This document shows positions 44,170-53,172 of a DNA stretch of 64,000 nt, one piece after another. Within the stretch, counting starts at the first letter, position 1, and every line of letters starts with the position of its first letter. Source of the stretch: Chryseobacterium jejuense (lineage in GTDB: Bacteria > Bacteroidota > Bacteroidia > Flavobacteriales > Weeksellaceae); assembly GCF_017877355.1 (NCBI RefSeq), contig NZ_JAGIPR010000002.1, forward strand, positions 682,001-746,000, given 5' to 3'. The notes below the pieces were generated by a model. That model saw only the letters and a program-made list of their open reading frames with translations. It ran no database searches and had not been told where the DNA came from. A program made the position numbers and the translations under genes.

Positions 44170-44568
44170 TTATTTAAATTTCTGAATGGCTTCAGCGCTT
44201 ACCGGAGTAAAAAAATTAATCAGATTTCCATCCGGATCACAAAATAGAAGAGAACGGTTGCCCCAAGGCATTGTTGTAGGTTCCTGTATAATATGATCTG
44301 TCAGATTTTTAATCCTTTCATATTCACGATCAACATCAGCAACCAGAAATTCTATAATGATAGTACTTTGTCCTTTTGATTCTGTAGGGTGCTCACCACC
44401 AAACATTTTCATAGTACGCATGCTTCCGATGGCTATAGTTATGGTATTTGTACTAAGTTCAGCGAAGTCTTCCGTATACCATTGAACTGCGAGTTCCATT
44501 ACTTTTTCATAAAACTGAACCGATTGCTTAATATCTTTTGTGATGATTCTTAAAGATGCTAATTTCAT
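44170..44568 (-). CDS. VOC family protein
   Basis: 132 residues, glyoxalase/bleomycin-resistance fold: SLRIITKDIKQSVQFYEKVM, second module VADVDREYERIKNLTDHIIQ and C-terminal FCDPDGNLINFFTPV. Met/Thr-rich middle. Could act as a small-molecule lyase, dioxygenase or binding protein. Lies 106 bp from the Crp/Fnr gene (same strand) and may be regulated by it. Confidence 0.82.
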   Translation of the reverse strand: MKLASLRIITKDIKQSVQFYEKVMELAVQWYTEDFAELSTNTITIAIGSMRTMKMFGGEHPTESKGQSTIIIEFLVADVDREYERIKNLTDHIIQEPTTMPWGNRSLLFCDPDGNLINFFTPVSAEAIQKFK

Positions 44569-44674
44569 ATAATTCTGTATTTAAAATAATTTGATACAAA
44601 ATTAAGAGCAGGTTATGACAACGGGATGTCAGTAGGGTTTTGAAACGGAAAGTTAAAACAATTAAAGTGATCTC

Positions 44675-45361
44675 TTAGTAAAAATTAGCAATGTGAATGA
44701 GCTGCTTAAAATCAAGAATACATATTTTTCGTCCTTCAGATTTGATGAGCTTTTCCTGCTTGAAATCATTCAGAATACGGGCTAGCGTTTCTCTGGCTGT
44801 TCCTACCATATTGGCAAGGTCTACGCGGGATAGAGAAATTAATACCTCCTCTTCTGGGAAGTCATTAGATTTATATTTGTCATGAAGGATTAATAAGCTT
44901 AGTGCAGCTCTTTCTCTTACGGTACGGTGCGATAAAACGGCAATAAGATTGGCCATCACACTGAATTCATGACTTAAAGATTTTAACAAAAGACCCGAGA
45001 AAACAGAAGACTGATTAAGGATTTCCAGAAAATTGTCTTTTGAAATAAAAGAAATGACAGAATTTTCAAGAGTGGAAGTGGTATCTCCATAAGATTCCTG
45101 GCTCAAAATGGCCGAGTATCCGAAAAATTCCCCGGAACTGTAGATATAGATGATCTGTTCCCGCCCATCATTATCTACCTTATATTTTTTTATTTTCCCT
45201 TCATTCAGATAATAGATGCCATTGGGTTTTGTACCATCTGTGAATATAGCTTCGTTTTTGCGGTAGTTTTTAGTTTTCATGGCTTTTAGAAGCAAATCCT
45301 TATCATATTCAGGAAGTTCATCAAAAAGATACTGATTGTTGAAAATAAATTTTGAGATCAT
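44675..45361 (-). CDS. Crp/Fnr family transcriptional regulator
   Basis: 228 residues with the full family layout. The sensory beta-roll (about 15-125) contains GIYYLNEGKIKKYKVDNDGR and SGEFFGYSAILSQESYGDTT; then comes a dimer helix and a winged helix-turn-helix with SRVDLANMVGTARETLARIL and EGRKICILDFKQL. No N-terminal cysteine cluster, so an oxygen-sensing [4Fe-4S] Fnr is unlikely. A -7 motif TACTTTTG (minus strand, 45,473-45,466) predicts a 5' UTR of about 100 nt. Confidence 0.9.
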   Translation of the reverse strand: MISKFIFNNQYLFDELPEYDKDLLLKAMKTKNYRKNEAIFTDGTKPNGIYYLNEGKIKKYKVDNDGREQIIYIYSSGEFFGYSAILSQESYGDTTSTLENSVISFISKDNFLEILNQSSVFSGLLLKSLSHEFSVMANLIAVLSHRTVRERAALSLLILHDKYKSNDFPEEEVLISLSRVDLANMVGTARETLARILNDFKQEKLIKSEGRKICILDFKQLIHIANFY

Positions 45362-45725
45362 AATTTTTCTACGCAGGCTATTGAATAAACGTTCAGTTTG
45401 TAACTTAAATCACATTTTAAACCAATATAAATCACCAGATTTTCTGTCTGAACGAATTAATTTTACAAAAGTAATGAAATAGATTTTGAATGGAGATGCA
45501 TAAGGGTTCTAATCCCTTAATCCCGATAAATAAAGAGGTAAAAGAGCACTGGATAAAAATTTAAGTTGACATGTTTTTCACAGCGGTTGCTGACATTTCT
45601 AAATTATTTTTTTTTACTTATTTATTTTATCCAGTTTTTTTAATAAATATTTTTCAGGTTTGAGAAAAAATAAACGGTTACTCCAAAGTATTGGAATAAC
45701 CGTTGTTATTGTAATAATAGGAAAC
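45362..45725. other. Gap between the Crp/Fnr gene and the DUF4249 gene
   Basis: 364 bp. Contains the Crp promoter motif (45,466-45,473) and, at the right end, the terminator of the DUF4249 operon (45,673-45,704). No gene seen. Confidence 0.5.
45673..45704 (-). terminator. Terminator of the TonB-DUF4249 operon
   Basis: AACGGTTA and TAACCGTT (45,673-45,680 and 45,697-45,704) with TCCAA/TTGGA inside; on the minus strand followed by TATTTTTTCTC. Stem of 13 bp with one mismatch. Confidence 0.8.
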
Positions 45726-46529
45726 CTATTGAATCTGCGTAACCAGAGATCTTACAGTATGTGCGGAGAAATATCCCAAAGCTCCATTACTGATATTACT
45801 GGGTGGGTTGGAAGGAGTAACACTGCCTCCATACCCTTCCGATATTTTAAGAAGGGCACTGTAATAGGTAAATATATTAGTGTCAATAGACTGCATTTCA
45901 ACATGAATAACATCACCAACTACCACTTCATGATCTCTACCTTTATTGTCATCATTAGGAAGTCCCAAAGTCCATTGATTCGGTAGTCCGTTGTTTAAGT
46001 TGTCAGAAAGAACATTGATGTACTTTTTAGGTAGATTATTGATGGTAAAGCTGAAAAGATAACGGTTACCCAATTCTGCTGGATCTGTAAAAACGGGCAA
46101 CAGAGTATAACTTTTCTTATCTCCGAACATAAAAGAATCCTGTACAAGGCCTTCCAGTTCCACAGCTTGGGGCATGGTGCTTTGGGCTGTGTATTGTTTT
46201 CCTTCCGCCTGTACTTTGAGTGTATAGGTTCTTCCCGGTACTCCCTGAAGGGTATTCGTTTTATATTCTCCGCCTCCTGTATACTCCAGAGTTTCTGTTT
46301 GTCCGGTGTTATCACTTAGAATAACCTCAGCACCTGTAACAGCCGGATATTGGTTAGGTTGAGAAAAACCAACAGATTTAGTGATTTTTACCGTATATGA
46401 TCCTGCAACATCAGTAATGTTGCCTTCAATGACAATGTTTCCACTTTGGTCAGCCAGATCCAGGTCAATCTCTTTTTCACAAGAAATTAATGTAAAGGCG
46501 GATAATATGATAAAGAATGCTTTTTTCAT
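45726..46529 (-). CDS. DUF4249 lipoprotein, partner of the TonB receptor
   Basis: 267 residues with a lipoprotein signal (AFFIILSAFTLISCEKEIDL, lipobox LISC). Beta-sandwich domain opening with IVIEGNITDVAGSYTVKITK and containing GVPGRTYTLKVQAEGKQYTA: the DUF4249 pattern. These proteins sit on the outer membrane next to a TonB receptor, much as SusD sits by SusC. Starts 3 bp after the receptor stop. Together they form a two-gene uptake unit of unknown substrate. Confidence 0.85.
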   Translation of the reverse strand: MKKAFFIILSAFTLISCEKEIDLDLADQSGNIVIEGNITDVAGSYTVKITKSVGFSQPNQYPAVTGAEVILSDNTGQTETLEYTGGGEYKTNTLQGVPGRTYTLKVQAEGKQYTAQSTMPQAVELEGLVQDSFMFGDKKSYTLLPVFTDPAELGNRYLFSFTINNLPKKYINVLSDNLNNGLPNQWTLGLPNDDNKGRDHEVVVGDVIHVEMQSIDTNIFTYYSALLKISEGYGGSVTPSNPPSNISNGALGYFSAHTVRSLVTQIQ

Positions 46530-46532
46530 GAT

Positions 46533-48866
46533 TTAAAATTTGAAATTGTAAGTGATGTTAGGTACCCAACGGAATAGGGAAGTCTGCATGGCGCGGGTTG
46601 TTCCAGGATTATTCGGATTATCTTCAAAAGTAATGGTGTAGGCATTTTCACGGCCATACAGATTGTAAATTCCGAATGTCCATGATCCGCGGAAACGCTT
46701 ATTCGATTCCGGTTCGTAGGTGGCGCTAATATCCATTCTGTGATAAGCAGGCATTCTGTCTGCATTTCTGCTGTTGTATTGGAATATGGTCTGCCCGTTC
46801 AGTTCATATTTTCCGATAGGGAAGGTTACCGCATTTCCTGTACTATAAAGGAATAACCCGGATAGCGTCCATCTTGGGTTGAGCTGATAAGTAGCTACCA
46901 CAGAAAGGTCGTGGGTTTTGTCCATTCTGGCATTGTACCATTGGTTATCATTAATTCCGTCAATCTTTCTTTCTGTTTTGGATAGCGTATAGGAGATCCA
47001 TCCTGTAAGCTTTCCGCTTTTCTTTTTAGCGATAAGTTCCAGTCCGTAAGCTCTTCCTTTTCCAAACAGCAATTCACTTTCTACATCTGCTGCAGTACTG
47101 AAGCCAATCTGAGCTCCATTTTTAAAATCAATCTGATTCTGCATAGATTTGTAATAGATTTCAGCATTCAATTCATAATTATTGTTATTGAAGTTTCTGC
47201 TGTACCCCATACTGATCTGATCTGCAATTTCAGGTTTTACAGAATAGCTGCTTCCAATCCACTGGTCTGTAGGATTTCCACTGCTGCTGTTGCTCAAAAG
47301 GTGAAGGTTCTGAGTATTTCTGGAATAACCTCCCTTCACGCTGCTCACCTCATTAATACGATAATTCGCTGTAATACGCGGTTCAAGGTTGGTATATGTT
47401 TTTCCGAATTTTCCTTTTTCTAAATACTGACTTCCTGTAAGCACCCCATTTTCATAAGTGTTGAAAGTATCTCCACCCAATACACTGAATAGGGAAAGTC
47501 TTAGTCCATAATTAATGGTTAATTTTTCTGTGGCTTTAAAATCATCATTAATATACAGTGCATTTTCCCATGAATATCTTGAATTCCTAGGGAAAGAATT
47601 GACAATCGTTCCTGAAGCACTGCTTGGAGTCAGGGTATGATAAATAGACTGCAGCCCGAAACGTACAGAATGTTTGTTTCCTGCAAACCAGGTAAAGTCC
47701 TGCTTAAGATTCCAGTCCTGTATCTTCGAGTTTAAGTTGAACTCACTTTCATTATTTTTCAATCCGATTTTATAATCATAATTACTGTAGATAAAGGAAG
47801 TATTGGAAAATAATTTACTGTTGATAATACTGTTCCATCGTAATGTGGCTGTAGTATTTCCCCAATCGGTATTGAATGTATCACCCAGTCCTAATACATC
47901 TCTTCCGAAATATCCCGAAATATAAATACGGTTATTTTCATTAATCTGATAATTAGCCTTCAGGTTAAGATCATAAAAATATAACTTGTTGTCTTTATAA
48001 TCTTTAGAAGACTTAAGGAATAAATCGGCATAGGTTCTTCTTCCGGATACAATAAATGAAGACTTTTCCTTCTGAAGGGGACCTTCTACACTCAGTCTGC
48101 TGCTGATCAGCCCGATTCCACCGTTGATGTTATAGCCTTTGTTGTTTCCATCCTTCATTTTCACATCCATCACAGAAGAAAGACGGCCTCCATATTGAGC
48201 AGGACTGTTTCCTTTGATAATACTGGCATCCTTCAAAGCATCACTGTTGAACGTGCTGAAAAAACCAAGCAAATGCGAAGCATTATAAACCGGAGCCTCA
48301 TCCAGTAAGATCAGGTTTTGATCTGTAGCACCACCTCTTACACTGAATCCGCTGCTTCCTTCACCATTACTTTTAATACCCGGCAAAAGCTGTATGGTTT
48401 TCATAACGTCCTTTTCACCAAATAATACAGGAAGCTTCTCTATATTTTTGATGCTTAATGTTTCAGTTCCCATCTGGGCGCTTGAAAGATTCTTATCCTT
48501 TTTAACTCCGGATACAACCACCTCATCTATCGTATTGGATTTTTGCTCTTCCTGGTTAAGAAAAAGATCCAGTTTCATGTTCTGTTCAACGTTGATTTGT
48601 TGCTCAAAATCTTTGTAACCCGGATAAGAAATAACGATGGTATGATTTCCTTCCGGCAGTGACAGTGAATAAAAACCATATTCATTGGCTACAACGTTAA
48701 TCGAAGGATCATCGCTCACTTTTACTGTTACACCAATCAGCAATTCGCCGTTTTTTTTATCCTTTACTGTTCCGCTTATGGAGCGGGCTTGCTGTTGAGC
48801 CATCACCAAAGTGCTGAAACAGAGCGCAGCAGTGGCTGCGGTAATTTTGAAAAAAGATGTTTGCAT
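46533..48866 (-). CDS. TonB-dependent receptor with carboxypeptidase-like N-domain
   Basis: 777 residues: signal (ITAATAALCFSTLVMAQQ), N-terminal CarboxypepD_reg-like domain (RSISGTVKDKKNGELLIGVT, about 25-110), plug domain with DEAPVYNASHLLGFFSTFNS, then beta-barrel ending FRWVPNITYNFKF with terminal Phe. The plug contains EKLPVLFGEKDVMKTIQLLP, typical of Bacteroidota receptors paired with DUF4249. Probably imports a peptide or metal complex rather than a siderophore; the substrate is not readable from sequence. First gene of the two-gene operon. Confidence 0.9.
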   Translation of the reverse strand: MQTSFFKITAATAALCFSTLVMAQQQARSISGTVKDKKNGELLIGVTVKVSDDPSINVVANEYGFYSLSLPEGNHTIVISYPGYKDFEQQINVEQNMKLDLFLNQEEQKSNTIDEVVVSGVKKDKNLSSAQMGTETLSIKNIEKLPVLFGEKDVMKTIQLLPGIKSNGEGSSGFSVRGGATDQNLILLDEAPVYNASHLLGFFSTFNSDALKDASIIKGNSPAQYGGRLSSVMDVKMKDGNNKGYNINGGIGLISSRLSVEGPLQKEKSSFIVSGRRTYADLFLKSSKDYKDNKLYFYDLNLKANYQINENNRIYISGYFGRDVLGLGDTFNTDWGNTTATLRWNSIINSKLFSNTSFIYSNYDYKIGLKNNESEFNLNSKIQDWNLKQDFTWFAGNKHSVRFGLQSIYHTLTPSSASGTIVNSFPRNSRYSWENALYINDDFKATEKLTINYGLRLSLFSVLGGDTFNTYENGVLTGSQYLEKGKFGKTYTNLEPRITANYRINEVSSVKGGYSRNTQNLHLLSNSSSGNPTDQWIGSSYSVKPEIADQISMGYSRNFNNNNYELNAEIYYKSMQNQIDFKNGAQIGFSTAADVESELLFGKGRAYGLELIAKKKSGKLTGWISYTLSKTERKIDGINDNQWYNARMDKTHDLSVVATYQLNPRWTLSGLFLYSTGNAVTFPIGKYELNGQTIFQYNSRNADRMPAYHRMDISATYEPESNKRFRGSWTFGIYNLYGRENAYTITFEDNPNNPGTTRAMQTSLFRWVPNITYNFKF

Positions 48867-49290
48867 TAGTTTTTTTTAAAGTAGTAGATCTCTTCTATAT
48901 TGAGCTGGAGTTTATTGTTTCCTGATGATTAGTTGAATGAATGGGAAATTAGTTACATTCAAAATCTTGATATTATCCAAAAAATAACACTTTTCTTATT
49001 GTTAATCAAAATTTTCGGAAATTTGAATGTGAAAGATTATGGAAAAAGCTGTGGTAAATGTATTCATTTTAAAGTTATTGTATTTTTAATTAATTAAAAA
49101 TATAAGTGTATGAATTTATTGTCTTATTTATTGGTATTAATTTTCTTAATCATACAACGGGAAAAATTGTTTAATATTTTAATCTTGACAGGCTAAAATG
49201 ATAGATCAGTTGGAAAATATTTTTCCTTTTTTAAGATTCCTCAATCCAAATATTAAACTTATCTTGCCTGAGAAGAATGATTAGAAGAAT
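48867..49290. other. Gap between divergent TonB and TlpA genes
   Basis: 424 bp without a gene. It should hold both divergent promoters, but no full -33/-7 pair was found. The main feature is the 22-bp palindrome at 49,081-49,102. Confidence 0.4.
49081..49102. promoter_or_regulatory. 22-bp A/T palindrome
   Basis: TATTTTTAATT followed by AATTAAAAATA, a perfect palindrome between divergent genes. It could be an operator, or chance in A/T-rich DNA; no regulator nearby is tied to it. Confidence 0.3.
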
Positions 49291-49878
49291 ATGGGAAATC
49301 TTAAAAAGTGGGTGAAGAGTAATCTTTCCACTATACTATTGACGGTTTTATTCGTTGTCATATTGGTTAATCCGGATGCTAAAGCATGGCTGATGAGACA
49401 GGTTGCTTCCACAGGAATTCTCAACTCCAGCATTTCCGAATCATCGGAAAAATCAGGAAGTATAGCCGCTTATACAGGTCTGATGCTGAAGAGTGAAGAC
49501 GGAATCCTTATTGATTCCTCTCATCTGAAAAATAAAGTTGTTTTTATCAACTTCTGGGCATCATGGTGTCCTCCCTGTCGGGCTGAGTTTCCGTCAGTTG
49601 AAAAACTGTACAACAAATACAAAACTAACGCTGATATAGTATTCCTTACGGTAAATCTTGATGATAATCCTGCTCTGGGGAAAGCCTATTTAAAGGAAAA
49701 AGGATTTACAGTCCCTTTTATAACACCTGCGGGGAATATCCCTGGAGAACTTTATAACGGCTCATTGCCAACTACCGTTGTACTGGATAAAAAAGGAAAA
49801 ATCCGTCTTCATCATACCGGAGTTGCAGATTACAGCAAAGATTCTTTTTACCAGCAAATTGATTCATTACTGAAATAA
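49291..49878 (+). CDS. TlpA-type membrane-anchored thioredoxin
   Basis: 195 residues: N-terminal membrane anchor (LSTILLTVLFVVILVNPDAK, about 11-31), then a thioredoxin domain facing the periplasm with the redox motif Trp92-Cys93-Pro-Pro-Cys96 (WASWCPPCRAEFPS), cis-Pro loop SLPTTVVLDKKGK and HHTGVADYS. TlpA-like proteins reduce periplasmic disulfides, for example in cytochrome c maturation. The gene is 38 bp before the immunity-like cluster and could be co-transcribed. Confidence 0.9.
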   Translation: MGNLKKWVKSNLSTILLTVLFVVILVNPDAKAWLMRQVASTGILNSSISESSEKSGSIAAYTGLMLKSEDGILIDSSHLKNKVVFINFWASWCPPCRAEFPSVEKLYNKYKTNADIVFLTVNLDDNPALGKAYLKEKGFTVPFITPAGNIPGELYNGSLPTTVVLDKKGKIRLHHTGVADYSKDSFYQQIDSLLK

Positions 49879-49916
49879 ACAGTAACAATACATAAACACT
49901 TAGAGTAACCGGAAAT

Positions 49917-50456
49917 ATGAATTTGTATACCTTATTTTCCTTTCACCCGAAAGAAGAGTATTATTTCTCTGTGATCGATAAACAAGGAAGTATTTTTGAT
50001 AAATTTCAGCTTCCCGAATGCCGGGAAATCCCAATCCGAAACAATATCATTCCTATTAAAGAAGAATTTAGCAAAGAGTATTCTCTGAATCTTGATGATT
50101 TTTTAAAGGATTATGATCTATATACCTGCTATACTGGTGGTATAGGAGATTTATTTTCAGAGAAGGCCGTTTCTGCTTTAAGAAAAGAGCTTCAGGATGA
50201 AGTTGAATTTATTCCCTGTACGCTGAAAGGTCAGCCAGTACCTGTGTATGCAGCATTGTTCCTGAAAACAGCTCTTATTGTAAAAGACTTTGAAGGAATG
50301 GGCTTTACTTTTGAGGGCACTTCGTTACCGGATGTGAAATATGCCGTTCAGGATGAAAATAAAGGCATTAAGTTTGTTACCCAGGCTTTTGTAGAGCTTG
50401 TAAAAAAATATAATTTGAAAATTGAGTGTAAACAACAAACTCATGATAAAGCCTAA
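49917..50456 (+). CDS. Hypothetical protein, immunity-protein-like
   Basis: 179 residues, cytosolic, acidic/aromatic: MNLYTLFSFHPKEEYYFSVI at the start, CYTGGIGDLFSEKAVSALRK, and a second half with TLKGQPVPVYAALFLKTALI. The layout recalls the DUF1629/Imm11-type family, but I cannot confirm it. Begins 38 bp after tlpA and 2 bp before a SUKH-type gene, so it belongs to a run of possible immunity genes. Confidence 0.5.
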   Translation: MNLYTLFSFHPKEEYYFSVIDKQGSIFDKFQLPECREIPIRNNIIPIKEEFSKEYSLNLDDFLKDYDLYTCYTGGIGDLFSEKAVSALRKELQDEVEFIPCTLKGQPVPVYAALFLKTALIVKDFEGMGFTFEGTSLPDVKYAVQDENKGIKFVTQAFVELVKKYNLKIECKQQTHDKA

Positions 50457-50458
50457 CA

Positions 50459-50947
50459 ATGATTTCATTTAAAATATTACCCATCGAAGAAATACAGGTT
50501 GAGGTTTTAAAAGAAAAAGGCAACATACAGAATTTCCCCAAAAACATTGACTTCCCCTTTCCCGAACGTTATAAAAAGCTGGTTACTCTGATAAAAACAA
50601 CAGAGATTTCATCAGAAGCTATTTTATACAATGCTGTAGAAGCGGAGAATGAAAATAAAGAATTTATACTGCCGGATTATTGGTGTTTTGCAGGAAACGG
50701 ACAGGGAGACCGTTGGTTTCTGGATAGAAACGGAGATGCTTTCTTTTATGACCATGATTATGATGAAAAATTAGAACCCATGAACATCAGCTTTGAACAA
50801 TGGCTGCAGATGGCGTTCATTGTTCAGCAATTGGATCTGTATCTTGATGAACACAATGAAGTTTCAGAACCTGTCAGACAAAAATTCTATAAAGCTCTGA
50901 ATGCCATTCATCCCGGGTTAAGTAAAGTTTATCCTTTTACTGTTTAA
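50459..50947 (+). CDS. SMI1/KNR4 (SUKH) family protein
   Basis: 162 residues. Typical SUKH pattern: LPDYWCFAGNGQGDRWFLDR, GDAFFYDHDYDEKLEPMNIS, FEQWLQMAFIVQQLDLYLDE, ending AIHPGLSKVYPF. SUKH proteins are a main class of immunity proteins against polymorphic toxins, but they also occur as orphans or scaffold proteins. Starts 2 bp after the preceding gene. No toxin gene lies nearby. Confidence 0.75.
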   Translation: MISFKILPIEEIQVEVLKEKGNIQNFPKNIDFPFPERYKKLVTLIKTTEISSEAILYNAVEAENENKEFILPDYWCFAGNGQGDRWFLDRNGDAFFYDHDYDEKLEPMNISFEQWLQMAFIVQQLDLYLDEHNEVSEPVRQKFYKALNAIHPGLSKVYPFTV

Positions 50948-51028
50948 CTTGAGCTGAAACAGAACCTTTACGATTGCAGAACCTTATAAAATCTACTATT
51001 TTTGAAGTCAAAAGAAAGTTATTTACCC

Positions 51029-51619
51029 ATGAATGTAGACCAACTGAAGGAAAAAGCACAGCCTATGATCCGTAAAGCACAAGTATTTGTTTCAGCCCAT
51101 GAGTCTGATGAAAAAACAGCTTATGCCAATGAAGATGAACCTGTTCGTTTTCTGGTGAAATATTTAGATCAATGGATGGGTCTTATTGAAGATCAGGATG
51201 AATTCAGTTTTTCACCTGTTAACCTAGAATCAATTGATTTACATAAATATACAGCGTTAAAGGAAAAAGATATAGAGATTTATCCGCCATTTGAAACACT
51301 GATGCATTACGGAGATGAAGAAATCCAGCAATGGATTGCTGAAAATGATGGGGATAAAGATGACCTGTTCAGCCTGTTGGCCTTTGCATCAGATGAATAT
51401 ACGGATATCTGGATGGATTCTCACCCTATCTATTCTAATGATGGGATCTTTGCTTATCAGGGTGGCTGGGCAATGACCTGGCCGGAGGATGATACACCTG
51501 TGCAGTGGAATGAAGACCTGGAGTTTCTTTTTCAGATCGGATTACAGGATGAGCCGTTTGTAGAAATATTCTATGACAAAAATAATTCTTCTTATATCTG
51601 TATGGAACGTAATACTTAA
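51029..51619 (+). CDS. Hypothetical acidic protein next to SUKH genes
   Basis: 196 residues from the ATG at 51,029; the longer frame starts at a TTG. Highly acidic with DKDDLFSLLAFASDEYTDIW and YQGGWAMTWPEDDTPVQWNE, suggesting a globular alpha/beta protein. Not recognised. Its place between two SUKH genes (81 bp after one, 21 bp before the other) suggests a role in the same unit. Confidence 0.6.
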   Translation: MNVDQLKEKAQPMIRKAQVFVSAHESDEKTAYANEDEPVRFLVKYLDQWMGLIEDQDEFSFSPVNLESIDLHKYTALKEKDIEIYPPFETLMHYGDEEIQQWIAENDGDKDDLFSLLAFASDEYTDIWMDSHPIYSNDGIFAYQGGWAMTWPEDDTPVQWNEDLEFLFQIGLQDEPFVEIFYDKNNSSYICMERNT

Positions 51620-51640
51620 AATCAAATTATTAAAAAACCA

Positions 51641-52363
51641 ATGAATTTAACAGAATTAGAACAGAAATATAACATTCAATATCCTGAAATCTACAGGCAG
51701 TTAGCTGAAAATAATATGCTGGATTGGGGAGTGTCCGGATCAAACTGGTATCGTGACACTTTTCCGAAGTTAAAAGAAAATCCTCCTTTACTTTTATTTG
51801 GATACGATATTGAAATCTGGAATGACCAGAAACTGGTTGAAACCTCTATTGATGAAATGGAGGACGAGGAAGATTACAGGAATATTCATCCGGATTATCA
51901 ATTTATTCCGTTTGCACAGAATGGAGCAGGAGATCTGTATGCCTTTCAGTTTGATTTGCAGAAGAACGGGGAAGTACCTATTACTTTCATACCTCATGAT
52001 GATCAGGAAGCTGAGCTATTAGCCGGAAATTTTCAGAATTTCATTTTCCGCCAGCTTTTGGAGTCTGTAACAGAAATAGATGAAGATTCTATGTTTTATG
52101 AAGAGGATGAAGAAGATCTGAAACAGAACCTCTTCAACCAGTTGAAAACACATGAACCTTATCTCACGGCAAAGCAGACAGAAATTCTCCATACTATTTA
52201 TCAACGTGATATTTTTGAATACACCTATACAGTTCCCAGTGGTAGTTCCTTTCAAACAGAAGGATTGGTAACATTTGATGAAGTAGAGGAAATCTTAAAC
52301 CAGCAGATCTCTTTTGAACAATTGAACAGAAGATTTAATTATACAGAATCTCCAAAATTATAA
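51641..52363 (+). CDS. SMI1/KNR4 (SUKH) family protein
   Basis: 240 residues. SUKH core with YRQLAENNMLDWGVSGSNWY, FIPFAQNGAGDLYAFQFDLQ and a C-terminal extension (about 155-240) with acidic YEEDEEDLKQNLFNQLKTHE and a helix-rich end. The domain is common among toxin-immunity proteins. Last of the four-gene group and followed by a terminator. Function in immunity is inferred from family only. Confidence 0.8.
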   Translation: MNLTELEQKYNIQYPEIYRQLAENNMLDWGVSGSNWYRDTFPKLKENPPLLLFGYDIEIWNDQKLVETSIDEMEDEEDYRNIHPDYQFIPFAQNGAGDLYAFQFDLQKNGEVPITFIPHDDQEAELLAGNFQNFIFRQLLESVTEIDEDSMFYEEDEEDLKQNLFNQLKTHEPYLTAKQTEILHTIYQRDIFEYTYTVPSGSSFQTEGLVTFDEVEEILNQQISFEQLNRRFNYTESPKL

Positions 52364-52387
52364 AAAAGTATTTATAGCAATAAAAAA

Positions 52388-52420
52388 GGAAAACCTGTAG
52401 TTTTAATCTGCAGGCTTTCC
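52388..52420 (+). terminator. Terminator after the SUKH group
   Basis: GGAAAACCTGTAG (52,388-52,400) / CTGCAGGCTTTCC (52,408-52,420), one mismatch and one G-U pair, then TGTTTTATT. Confidence 0.75.
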
Positions 52421-52510
52421 TGTTTTATTGGGTAATGATCGATTTATATAAATACCAGCCGTGATTTTCTTCATGAAAAAACAGTATTTTTATGCTTTAA
52501 GAAATAGAAT

Positions 52511-53074
52511 ATGCCGGATAGGTTAAGAGCTCATATCGAAAAGATCCTTCCTCTTAGTGATGAAGAGTTTGATTTTATATCCTCTTGTTTTACTTATAAA
52601 AAATACAAGAAACATCAGTTTCTAGTGCAGGAGGGGGAACTTGCATCTTACAATTACTTTGTGCTGAAGGGCCTTCTGAAATTAGTTTATACCGATGAAG
52701 CAGGAAAGGAGCATATTGTAGGATTTGCGATGGAAGACTGGTGGGAAACCGATTTCTCTGCCTATTATCAGAACCAAAAAGCAACCATGTCTTTGGAATG
52801 TGTAGAAGATACAGAAGTATTATGTCTCACGCTTGAGGATTACAGGAAAATATGCAGTATTCATCCTAAAATGGAGCATTTCTTTCTGGAAAAAGCCTAT
52901 ATGGGATTTGTTTCTGCACAACAACGCATTATTTCTACCATGACAACAGGAATAAAAGAACGTTATGAGCAGCTGTTGGAAAAATATCCATCTCTCGTAC
53001 AGCGTGTTCCCAAATCATTGCTGGCTGCTTATCTGGGAGTTTCCAGAGAAACGCTGAGCCGTTTGCCACTATAA
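52511..53074 (+). CDS. Crp/Fnr-type regulator, short helix-turn-helix
   Basis: 187 residues. Sensory beta-roll (about 20-120, YNYFVLKGLLKLVYTDEAGK, GFAMEDWWETDFSAYYQN), dimer helix, and the truncated HTH VPKSLLAAYLGVSRETLSRL at the end. Same subclass as the gene at 18,889. Two near-perfect CRP-type palindromes begin 3 bp after its stop and lie before the RidA gene, so this protein probably regulates that gene. Confidence 0.87.
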   Translation: MPDRLRAHIEKILPLSDEEFDFISSCFTYKKYKKHQFLVQEGELASYNYFVLKGLLKLVYTDEAGKEHIVGFAMEDWWETDFSAYYQNQKATMSLECVEDTEVLCLTLEDYRKICSIHPKMEHFFLEKAYMGFVSAQQRIISTMTTGIKERYEQLLEKYPSLVQRVPKSLLAAYLGVSRETLSRLPL

Positions 53075-53076
53075 AC

Positions 53077-53115
53077 TGTGATTTCCGTCACCTGATAATC
53101 GTGATTCCAATCACA
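53077..53115 (+). promoter_or_regulatory. Twin CRP-like operators
   Basis: TGTGA-TTTCCG-TCACC (53,077-53,092) and CGTGA-TTCCAA-TCACA (53,100-53,115). Each has the CRP half-site layout GTGA-N6-TCAC. Centres are 23 bp apart, about two helical turns. A plausible -7 element CAATTTTG lies at 53,138-53,145, placing the second site near -43 and the first near -66, as expected for activation. Binding by the adjacent Crp-type protein is inferred. Confidence 0.6.
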
Positions 53116-53172
53116 GAGTTTTGCGATGTCTATTCTGCAATTTTGTAAGGTAATAACAAACAAAATTCAACA

